A DNA stretch of 64,000 nucleotides, taken from NCBI GenBank assembly GCA_036498945.1, contig DASYEQ010000135.1:1-64000 (forward strand), given 5' to 3'. Below are positions 51,775-58,889 of the stretch, one piece after another (the stretch's first letter is position 1; every line of letters begins with the position of its first letter). The notes beneath the pieces were generated by a model. The model was not told the DNA's origin, searched no databases, and saw nothing but the letters and a program-made list of their open reading frames with translations. Origin of the DNA: JAQGMJ01 sp036498945 (lineage in GTDB: Bacteria; Pseudomonadota; Gammaproteobacteria; Burkholderiales; JAEUOS01). The translations under genes and the position numbers were made by a program.

Positions 51775-52886
51775 CAGCAGTAGACGATTTGCCACCGGCG
51801 CAGGACCCGCGGCCGGAAGACCTGAAGGCGCGCATCCGCGGCCTTGGGCGTGCCCTGGGTTTCGATGCCGTGGGCTTTGCCGGCGCCGATCTCGGCGCGG
51901 CGGCGCAGGCGCGTTTGCAGGCGTGGCTGGAAGCGGGTTATCACGGCGAGATGGATTATATGGCGCGCCACGGCATGAAGCGCGTGCGCCCCGCGGAACT
52001 GGTGCCGGGCACGCTCACGGTAATCACCGCGCGCATGAACTACCTGGCGGCGCCGGCCGAGGCGGCGCTCTTGCGCATCGACCGTGCGGGCGAGGCCTAT
52101 GTCTCGGTCTACGCCCACGGGCGGGATTACCACAAGGTGATGCGCAACCGGCTGCAGCGGCTGGCCGAGCAGGTGGAGGCGGAAGTAGGCGCCTTCGGCC
52201 ACCGCGTGTTCACCGATTCGGCGCCGGTGGCGGAGGTGGAACTGGGGGCGCAAAGCGGTCTGGGCTGGCGCGGCAAGCACACGCTCTTGCTCAACCGCGA
52301 AGCCGGCTCGTTCTTTTTCTTGGGCGAGATCTATACCACCCTGGCGCTGCCGCCGGATCCGCCGGTCACCGAGCATTGCGGCTCCTGCTTTGCCTGTAGC
52401 GCCGCCTGCCCGACCGCGGCCATCGTCGCGCCGTACACGGTGGATGCGCGGCGCTGCATCTCTTACCTCACCATCGAGCTCAAGGGCGCCATTCCGGAGG
52501 ACCTGCGGCCCCTCATGGGCAACCGCATCTACGGCTGCGACGATTGCCAGCTGGTGTGTCCGTGGAACAAGTTCGCGCAACAGGCGGCGCAGCCGGATTT
52601 CCTGGCGGTGCGCAATGGCCTGGATGCGGCCCGCCTGACGGCGCTGTTCGCCTGGAGCGAAGTGGAGTTCGGCGCGCGCATGGCCGGTAGCGCCATCCTG
52701 CGCATCGGCTACGAGCGCTGGCTGCGCAATATCGCGGTGGCGCTGGGCAACGCCTTGCGCGGGCATACGGACGATGCCTTGCGCGAGCAGATGCGTGCGG
52801 CTTTGCACGCGCGGACCGATGATGCCTCGGCGCTGGTGCGCGAGCACGTCGCCTGGGCGCTGCGCCAGGAGGCGGCGGTCGCATAA
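51768..52886 (+). CDS. queG: Epoxyqueuosine reductase
   Basis: 372-residue cobalamin- and Fe-S-dependent enzyme (EC 1.17.99.6) for the last step of queuosine synthesis in tRNA. Two [4Fe-4S] motifs are present: CGSCFACSAACP and CDDCQLVCPWNK. The N-terminal DUF1730 domain has KARIRGLGRALGFDAVGFA. The C-terminal HEAT-like part (about 290-370) is short but present. The ATG at 51768 lies inside the first codons of tsaE on the opposite strand; TTG 51789 is an in-frame alternative. It ends at a terminator shared with the FecR gene. Confidence 0.95.
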   Translation: MTSAVDDLPPAQDPRPEDLKARIRGLGRALGFDAVGFAGADLGAAAQARLQAWLEAGYHGEMDYMARHGMKRVRPAELVPGTLTVITARMNYLAAPAEAALLRIDRAGEAYVSVYAHGRDYHKVMRNRLQRLAEQVEAEVGAFGHRVFTDSAPVAEVELGAQSGLGWRGKHTLLLNREAGSFFFLGEIYTTLALPPDPPVTEHCGSCFACSAACPTAAIVAPYTVDARRCISYLTIELKGAIPEDLRPLMGNRIYGCDDCQLVCPWNKFAQQAAQPDFLAVRNGLDAARLTALFAWSEVEFGARMAGSAILRIGYERWLRNIAVALGNALRGHTDDALREQMRAALHARTDDASALVREHVAWALRQEAAVA

Positions 52887-52912
52887 AAAACAAACCCCGC
52901 CGTGGCGGGGTT
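52885..52912 (-). terminator. Terminator between convergent queG and FecR genes
   Basis: A perfect 9-bp stem, AACCCCGCC (52893-52901) and GGCGGGGTT (52904-52912), has a 2-base loop. The A6 run at 52885-52890 gives a T tract on the minus strand, so it serves the FecR gene best; in the plus direction the T tract is short. Confidence 0.82.
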
Positions 52913-52930
52913 GTGCGGGGCGGGCAGCGC

Positions 52931-53659
52931 TCAGCGGAAGCGCGGCATGATCTGCACCGGTGGCTGGGTCAACTGCATGATCAGGGCGTCGAAGCCGCCG
53001 CCGGTAAGGAAGGCGGGGCGCTCGCGCAGCAGTTGCACCGGTTCTTCCCCTGGGCGCGGATTGGCCAGCGCCAGCCCGGTCTGCTCCGGCTTGACGTCGG
53101 TGTTGTTGCCGGCGGCGATCGAGATGTTGGTGGTGCCGTCGTAGACGTAGTTGTAGGTGCCGGCGCGGGTGTCGCCGCTGTCGCTGTCGACCACCGCCAG
53201 TTCGAAGTCGGTGCCGCGGATACCGACGGTGGCGGTGGTGGTGGAGTAGCGCACGTTCTGGCGGTTGTTCTTGCCGATCAGGCCGCTGACCGAGCGCAGC
53301 GCGCCTTTCAGCAGGCTGATGGCGAAACCGTCGGTGGGCTTTTCCTCGTAGCGGTATTCGGCCAGCTTCATCTGCGTGTTCTGGCGCAGGAGCACGCGGG
53401 TGTCGTCGCGCATTTTCAGCATCACCTCGGCGCCGTTTTGCGTGGTGACGGTCTCGCCGGCGTTGAGCGATTCGCCGCTTCGCACCGGGCGCGACTGGTT
53501 GGCGGCGTTGACGATGGTGGCGTCGCCGGAAACGCGCTCGATCGAGCCCGCCGCCTGGGCGTGGGCGCGCGGGGCGAACGCAAGGGCGCCCAACAGGGGC
53601 AGGGCGAGCAGCCACAGGCGGCTGCGCTTGAGCATGTGCGAGGTTCGGGTGCGGTTCAT
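52931..53659 (-). CDS. FecR-domain exported protein
   Basis: 242-residue secreted protein. A Sec signal peptide (residues 10-35, LLALPLLGALAFAPRAHA) is followed by a FecR domain (PF04773). GSIERVSGDATIVNAANQ, GESLNAGETVTTQNGAEVMLKM, LLKGALRSVSG and TATVGIRGTDFEL are its typical strands. There is no transmembrane anchor and no sigma-factor partner, so it is of the stand-alone FecR type found next to envelope polysaccharide genes rather than an anti-sigma FecR. AGAGGAAAG precedes the start. Divergent from the O-antigen ligase-like gene. Confidence 0.9.
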   Translation of the reverse strand: MNRTRTSHMLKRSRLWLLALPLLGALAFAPRAHAQAAGSIERVSGDATIVNAANQSRPVRSGESLNAGETVTTQNGAEVMLKMRDDTRVLLRQNTQMKLAEYRYEEKPTDGFAISLLKGALRSVSGLIGKNNRQNVRYSTTTATVGIRGTDFELAVVDSDSGDTRAGTYNYVYDGTTNISIAAGNNTDVKPEQTGLALANPRPGEEPVQLLRERPAFLTGGGFDALIMQLTQPPVQIMPRFR

Positions 53660-53830
53660 CTGCTTTCCTCTGGCCTTCGGGTAAAGGTTTTTTGATGTCG
53701 TCGCCGAGGCGCGGCACGGCGCGATGATGGCGCGGCAGCACGGCGATGCGGTATTGTCACGCCGCCATTGTTTCACCGGGAGTGGCGGCGGCGCAGGAAA
53801 AATGTCACAAGTGCCTGAATTTAATCGAAG

Positions 53831-56641
53831 ATGAACTTAAGCAGCAAGGGCGGAAAACAGGCAAGGGCGGGCAGCCGAACGGACGCCGCTGCGGGGCCGG
53901 CGGTTGCGCCGGCCTGCGCCGAGCGGGCGTGGCTGGCGCTCGTCCTGGTCGCGCCCCTGGTGATGAATCCGGTCTCGGCGCGGGTATTCGAAGCCTCCAA
54001 GCTGGTGGCGCTGGCGCCCCTGGCCGCGCTGCTTTACGCCGCCTGGCTGGCGGCATGGCCGCGCTGGCGCGGCGTGCTGGGGGAGCGCCACGGTGCGTTC
54101 AGGGGGCCCTTGCTGGCGCTGGGCGGCTTTTTTGTCTGCGCGCTGATTACCACGGCGGCCAGCGAAGCGCCTTGGATGGCCTTTTTCGGCAATTATTTTC
54201 GGCGCGAGGGCCTGGCTGCCTGGCTGGTGGCGGCGGGCGTGTGCATGGTGCCGCTGTGCCTGCTGCGCGGCGGGGCGCAGGCGCGGCGCCTGCTGGACGC
54301 GCTGCTGCTGGCGAGCGTGCTGCCCTGCGTCTACGCGCTATTGCAGCGCTATGGCTATGTCGCGGGTACCGGCGGCGCGGCGCAGCTGGCGGCGCCGCTG
54401 CCGCGGCCCGGCGGCAGCCTGGGCAACCCGGTGTTCCTGGGCGACTACATGCTGCTGCTCGTCCCGCTTGCACTGGCGCGCCTGCTGGCGCTGCCGGCAG
54501 GCGCGGCATGGCGCCAGCGCGCACCCTGGGCGCTGCTGTGCCTGTTGCAGTTGTTCGTGCTGGGGCTGACGCAAAGCCGCGCGCCGATCGCCGCGCTGCT
54601 GTTCGCGCTCTGGCTGTTCGGCCTGCTGCTGGCGGGCCTGCGCGGGTCGCGCGCCGGCTTCGCGACGGCGGCGGCGCTGCCGCTGGTGGCCGGCCTGGCG
54701 CTGGCGACCCTCAACCTGGTGCCTGGGCTGGCGCATGCGGCCGCCGGGGTGCCGGGGCTGGGGCGTTTCGTCTTCACTGTCGGCGCCGACCTGAGCGGCA
54801 GTTCGCGCCTGGGCATCTGGGAGGCGGGAGTGGAGACGGTGCGCCAGGCGGGTGCGCACCTGGGGTTCGGCTATGGTTTCGATACCGCCTACTTTCACTA
54901 CTTCGCCCACCTGCCGCCCCCGGTTTTGCAGATCGAGGGCGCGCTGGAGACGGTGGATCGCCTGCACAACGAGGTGCTGGAACTGGCGGCGAGCGTGGGG
55001 CTGGCGGGGCTGGCCTGTTACTCGCTGTTCATTGCCTTGCTGTTGCGCGCCGCCGATCGCGCTTTGGGCGGCGCGGAAGGGCGGACGGCGTTCTGGCTGT
55101 ATGTGCTCGCACCCTGGCCCTGTGGCCTGCTGGGCGGGCTGCTGGCGAGTGCCATCGGCGGGATCGCCCTCGCCGGCGTGGGCGCGGGGCTGGGGGCCGG
55201 CGCCGGCTGGGGTGCGCTGCTGGCCTGGCGCGCCTGGCGCCTGCTGCGTGCGCCGGAGGGGCGCAGTGCACCAGGGCCACGTGCCATCCTGGTGGCCGCC
55301 CTGGCCGCGACCCTGCTGGGCTTCTGGCTGGATGCGCAGATCAGCCTGCCGGTGATGAGTACGCGCATGGTGTTTTTCGCCCTGGCCGCCTTGCTCTTGC
55401 TGTTTGCCGCCGGGGTCGAGCCGGCACCCGCGCCGGGGCAGGAGACCGCGTTTTTGCGGGACTGGCCTTTGCGGGACTGGCCTTTGTGGGGCTGGGGAAC
55501 GGGCGTGGTACTGGCGGCGGCGCTGGTGGCGTGCTACCCGGCGCCCTTCGGCTATGTGGTGACGGTGCTGGCTTTCAGCACCGCGCTGGCGGCGCCGGGG
55601 ATGCTGATCCTGCTGTTGCTGGTGGCCTGGTGCGGCGCCCGCGCCCAGGCCATGGAAGGCGGCTTGCCGCGCGCGCTGGTGTCCTGCGCGGCTTGCGCCT
55701 TGCCGGCGCTGGCGGGGTATGCGGCGCTGGCAGCCCTGGCGCAGGCGGCCGTGCCGGGGCTGCCCGCATGGGTGCTGGGCGCGCCGGTATTGGCGATATG
55801 GCTATGGCTGGCCGCCTGCTGTGTCGCGCCGGCGTGGCGCGCCGCGCGGGAGGAGCGGGAACGACAGCGCGGGCCAGGTGCACCGGGTCAATGGCGGTTC
55901 GCCGCACTGGCCGTGGTGCTGCTCACGGCGACGCTCTACGCCGGCTGGGCCGAGTTGCGCGCCGACGTGCTGGTGCGCCTGGCCGGCTGGGCGCAGGGGC
56001 GCGGCGAAACCGCGCAGGCGGCCGGGTACGTCGCGCAGGCCGCGGCGCTGGTGCCGCGCGAGCATCAATACCACGCCACCATGGGCACGCGCCGCCTGGA
56101 GCGGGTGGCTGCGCAATTGAAAGGCGCGCGCGGGGGCGACCCGCGGCAATACCTCTATCTCGCCGACGAACTGCGCCGCGCCGAAGCGGAAATGCGCGAG
56201 GCGCTGGCGCGCGCGCCGGGTGACCCCTGGGCCATGCTGGGCCTGGCCAATGTGCTGCAATTCGAGGGCATGACGGCGCTGCGCCCGCTGATGGGTGACG
56301 AGGAAGGGAAGGCCAAAGCCGCGCAGGCGCGCGCCGTTTTTGCGCGGGCGCATGGGGCCTTTCCGATCCAGACCACCGTCCTGCGCAACTGGGCGCAGCT
56401 GGAATTCGACGGCGGCGACGCGGCGGCGGCTTACCGCCTGCTGGATGAGATGGAAGCGCTGCTGCCGCAAAGCGAGGCGCCCTATTTCGAGCGCATGAAC
56501 ATGGCGCGCTTTGCCGGGGATAAGGCCTTGTTCGACGCCACCTTTGCCCGCGCGGCCAAGGCCTTGCCAGCGCCGGCGCTGGGGAATCTGCGGCAGGCCT
56601 TGCAGGTGGCCGGGATGCCCATCCCGGCGGCGGGCAGATAA
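53831..56641 (+). CDS. O-antigen ligase/PglL-like polytopic protein with C-terminal TPR-like domain
   Basis: 936-residue inner-membrane protein with many hydrophobic helices to about residue 700. The Wzy_C/O-antigen ligase signature (PF04932) is present: GGSLGNPVFLGDYMLLL near 195-210, SSRLGIWEAGVETVRQ near 320, and the periplasmic-loop HNEVLELAASVGLAG near 378. The soluble C-terminus (about 710-936) has TPR-like helices (AEAEMREALARAPGDPWAMLGLANVL). Such proteins ligate or transfer lipid-linked glycans to lipid A or proteins (WaaL, PglL); the acceptor is unknown. No glycan-assembly gene cluster lies next to it. Confidence 0.85.
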   Translation: MNLSSKGGKQARAGSRTDAAAGPAVAPACAERAWLALVLVAPLVMNPVSARVFEASKLVALAPLAALLYAAWLAAWPRWRGVLGERHGAFRGPLLALGGFFVCALITTAASEAPWMAFFGNYFRREGLAAWLVAAGVCMVPLCLLRGGAQARRLLDALLLASVLPCVYALLQRYGYVAGTGGAAQLAAPLPRPGGSLGNPVFLGDYMLLLVPLALARLLALPAGAAWRQRAPWALLCLLQLFVLGLTQSRAPIAALLFALWLFGLLLAGLRGSRAGFATAAALPLVAGLALATLNLVPGLAHAAAGVPGLGRFVFTVGADLSGSSRLGIWEAGVETVRQAGAHLGFGYGFDTAYFHYFAHLPPPVLQIEGALETVDRLHNEVLELAASVGLAGLACYSLFIALLLRAADRALGGAEGRTAFWLYVLAPWPCGLLGGLLASAIGGIALAGVGAGLGAGAGWGALLAWRAWRLLRAPEGRSAPGPRAILVAALAATLLGFWLDAQISLPVMSTRMVFFALAALLLLFAAGVEPAPAPGQETAFLRDWPLRDWPLWGWGTGVVLAAALVACYPAPFGYVVTVLAFSTALAAPGMLILLLLVAWCGARAQAMEGGLPRALVSCAACALPALAGYAALAALAQAAVPGLPAWVLGAPVLAIWLWLAACCVAPAWRAAREERERQRGPGAPGQWRFAALAVVLLTATLYAGWAELRADVLVRLAGWAQGRGETAQAAGYVAQAAALVPREHQYHATMGTRRLERVAAQLKGARGGDPRQYLYLADELRRAEAEMREALARAPGDPWAMLGLANVLQFEGMTALRPLMGDEEGKAKAAQARAVFARAHGAFPIQTTVLRNWAQLEFDGGDAAAAYRLLDEMEALLPQSEAPYFERMNMARFAGDKALFDATFARAAKALPAPALGNLRQALQVAGMPIPAAGR
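55453..55497 (+). repeat. 15-bp in-frame tandem repeat inside the ligase-like gene
   Basis: TTTGCGGGACTGGCC occurs twice without gap (55453-55467, 55468-55482), then a diverged third copy (TTTGTGGGGCTGGGG) to 55497. It codes for LRDWP-LRDWP-LWGWG between two membrane helices. In-frame repeat number change would alter only a loop length. Confidence 0.8.
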
Positions 56642-56742
56642 TTGGCAACGACCCGCCCCCGCGGTTGTTGCCAAAGTACAACAGCGCGGGGGCCGGAATT
56701 GGGCTACTGGGCGGCTCCGGAAGGGGCTGGAGCGCGCTTTCT

Positions 56743-56751
56743 TGGTATAGT
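56743..56751 (+). promoter_or_regulatory. Extended -10 candidate for the beta-barrel gene
   Basis: TGG-TATAGT is an extended -10 match, 63 bp before the ATG at 56814. No -35 resembling TTGACA lies at the right distance, as is allowed for extended -10 promoters. The 172-bp gap 56642-56813 holds nothing else recognisable. Confidence 0.4.
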
Positions 56752-56813
56752 TGCATGGCTTAACGGTGCATTTTGCGCAGGCGGAACAAATTCGAATACC
56801 AGGGAGCTTACGC

Positions 56814-57938
56814 ATGGGGACGGGTTCAATTTTTCGGCGGGCGTTGCAGGCGTCCCTCGGCTTGGCGCTGATCTGCGGCAGCGGGCTTGCCGCGGCGTTT
56901 CCGGCGACCGCCAGCAACAACACCAACACGGTCTGTTCCAGTTCCAACACGACTGGCTCGCAGCAGAGCGGCTCGCAGGCGTGCGCCTTCGACAGCGCCG
57001 GCCTCCAAAACACCTTCGTCTCCGGGAGCGCTACTTACGGCACGCTGTTTTTCGGCGGCTTGGGCAGCGGTAATGTGGGTGGCGGATCCGGTAACTCCAA
57101 CACCTCGGGGCTCGGTTCCTCGCGCTTTGCCATGAGCACTCGCGACACCGGTCGCGCGGCTGCCGGCATGGGCAGCAACTGGAACGCCTGGATTGCGCTT
57201 TCCGAATCTGACGTGGGCTACAAGTTCCAGCCGCTGCAGTCCAGCGGCCACGTCGACGTTTCGCTCGTCGGCCTTGACTACACTTTCGCCAACAACCTCA
57301 CCGCCGGCCTGGCGCTGAGCTGGGATCAGAGCCGCATCGGCACCAGCTTCAACAGCGGCAATCTGAATTCCAACGGCTACATGGTTGCGCCCTACCTGAG
57401 CTGGCGTTTCACCCCGGCCTGGAGCCTGGACGGCACCCTCGGCTGGGGCCATTCCAAGGTCAGCCAGAACGACAACAGCACCCCCGGCGGCGTGAGCGGC
57501 AATTATGGCGATGACCGCTTCATCGGCTCCGTCTCGCTGGCCTACACCGCAATGGTGCAGAAGTGGATCTTCACGGGCCGCGGCGGCTACCTCGCCAGCC
57601 AGGACCGCTACGGCCAGTTCACGCTTTCCAACGGCACCGCGGTCAGCGGCGCGACCAACAACAACGAGCAGGTCCGCCTGGGCGGGCAGGCGATGTACAA
57701 CGCCGGCGCGGTGCTGCCGTACGCCGGGGTCTACTACTTCAATTACGTGCGCATGCCGTCGCAGCAGGCCGTGGGCGGCAGCAATCCGGCCAACGACCGC
57801 GACGGCTTCCAGCTCCAGCTGGGCATCCAGTTCGTGCCGCGCGGCAAGGTCTACGGTGGTTTGATGGTGTCTACCGACCTTGGCCGCAGCGAGATACGCA
57901 ACAACCTGATCATGGGTAACCTCGGCATCCGGTTCTGA
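56814..57938 (+). CDS. Autotransporter-type outer-membrane beta-barrel protein
   Basis: 374-residue exported protein. The signal peptide (residues 8-37, ending near ATAS) is followed by a short Ser/Asn/Gly-rich stretch with one Cys pair (CSSSN..QAC) and an autotransporter beta-domain (about 120-374) of alternating strands, such as WNAWIALSESDVGYKF and VDVSLVGLDYTFANNLTAGLALSW. It ends GNLGIRF with the terminal Phe needed for BAM insertion. The passenger is unusually short, so it may be only a barrel. AGGGAG 7 bp upstream supports 56814. It has its own candidate promoter and terminator. Confidence 0.85.
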   Translation: MGTGSIFRRALQASLGLALICGSGLAAAFPATASNNTNTVCSSSNTTGSQQSGSQACAFDSAGLQNTFVSGSATYGTLFFGGLGSGNVGGGSGNSNTSGLGSSRFAMSTRDTGRAAAGMGSNWNAWIALSESDVGYKFQPLQSSGHVDVSLVGLDYTFANNLTAGLALSWDQSRIGTSFNSGNLNSNGYMVAPYLSWRFTPAWSLDGTLGWGHSKVSQNDNSTPGGVSGNYGDDRFIGSVSLAYTAMVQKWIFTGRGGYLASQDRYGQFTLSNGTAVSGATNNNEQVRLGGQAMYNAGAVLPYAGVYYFNYVRMPSQQAVGGSNPANDRDGFQLQLGIQFVPRGKVYGGLMVSTDLGRSEIRNNLIMGNLGIRF

Positions 57939-57959
57939 TCCGGGCCGGTTTGCAGACGC

Positions 57960-57987
57960 GGGGCGCGGTGCATGCCGCGCCCCTTTT
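57960..57987 (+). terminator. Intrinsic terminator abutting the next start codon
   Basis: A perfect 9-bp stem, GGGGCGCGG (57960-57968) and CCGCGCCCC (57975-57983), with a 6-base loop is followed by TTTT. It lies 22 bp after the barrel gene stop and only 7 bp before the ATG of the lipoprotein gene, which would otherwise hold that gene's ribosome site. Confidence 0.8.
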
Positions 57988-57994
57988 CATTGGC

Positions 57995-58831
57995 ATGCGG
58001 CGCGCAATTCTTCTTCTCCTGGCGGCGCTGGCGACAACCCTGTGCGGTTGCGCCTCGCTGTTCCAGTCCCCGGCTGAAGAGGCCGATGTGCTGGCGCGCG
58101 GTGCCGGCTTTGTGCCGCAGCCGGCAGGGCGCTTCGTGCGCATGTACCTGAAGGCGCCGGGGGCGCCGGTGGATACGCTCACCATCTATATTGAAGGCGA
58201 CGGCGCGCGCTGGCGCATGCCCAACCTGCCGCCGGCCGACCCGACGCCGGAAAACCCGCTGTCGCTGAAACTGGCGATACGGGACCCGGCGCCGGCGGTG
58301 GCCTACATCGGCCGCCCCTGCCAGTATCTGGACGAAGACACCCTCAACGACTGCGATCCGGCGCTGTGGACCCGCGGCCGCTACAGCCCGGAAGCGCTGG
58401 CGATGATGCGCGCGGCGGTGGATGACCTGGTACGCACCACCCGCGCGCGCCATGTCACGCTGATCGGTCATTCCGGCGGCGGGGCGATGGCGGCACTGCT
58501 GGCCGAAGAGCGCAAGGACGTTGCCTGCCTGGTCAGCGTGGCCTCGCCCCTGGACATCGATGCCTGGGTCAAGGCGATCGATGTTTCGCCTTTGCGCACA
58601 TCGATAAACCCTTCCGACCGCGCCGGCCGTTTAAGGAAAGTGCCGCAAGTGCACTTCACCGGTTCCAAGGATGACGTCGTGCCGCCGGCGACCATCGCCC
58701 GTTTCTTGAGGGCGGTGCCGCAGGCGCGCGAAGAGCGCATCGAAGGTTTCGACCACGATTGCTGCTGGGTCGATCAATGGGTGAAGCTGCGCGCCCGGGC
58801 CTGCGTGCCCGCGGGCGGCAGCGGACCGTAG
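57995..58831 (+). CDS. Lipoprotein with alpha/beta-hydrolase fold
   Basis: 278-residue predicted lipoprotein. The signal MRRAILLLLAALATTLCGC has a lipobox with Cys19. The mature part has an alpha/beta-hydrolase-like core: IYIEGDG strand, nucleophile elbow GHSGGG, Asp in GSKDDVVPP and His in FDHDCCW, so the Ser-Asp-His triad is plausible. Four Cys (GRPCQYL, LNDCDP and DCCW) could form disulfides in the periplasm. It is close to no characterised esterase that I recognise. No Shine-Dalgarno is visible, since a terminator stem sits where it should be; TTG 57950 is the alternative start. Confidence 0.8.
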   Translation: MRRAILLLLAALATTLCGCASLFQSPAEEADVLARGAGFVPQPAGRFVRMYLKAPGAPVDTLTIYIEGDGARWRMPNLPPADPTPENPLSLKLAIRDPAPAVAYIGRPCQYLDEDTLNDCDPALWTRGRYSPEALAMMRAAVDDLVRTTRARHVTLIGHSGGGAMAALLAEERKDVACLVSVASPLDIDAWVKAIDVSPLRTSINPSDRAGRLRKVPQVHFTGSKDDVVPPATIARFLRAVPQAREERIEGFDHDCCWVDQWVKLRARACVPAGGSGP

Positions 58832-58889
58832 CGAGGACTCACCCCCTGCGACGGGCCGCGCTCACAACAAATCGAGAAGGATGAAGCGC

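Noticed and set aside
53746..56223. An 825-codon open frame on the plus strand in another frame of the ligase-like gene
   Set aside because: It is Gly/Ala/Arg-rich without domains, while the overlapping frame shows clear Wzy_C motifs and membrane helices.
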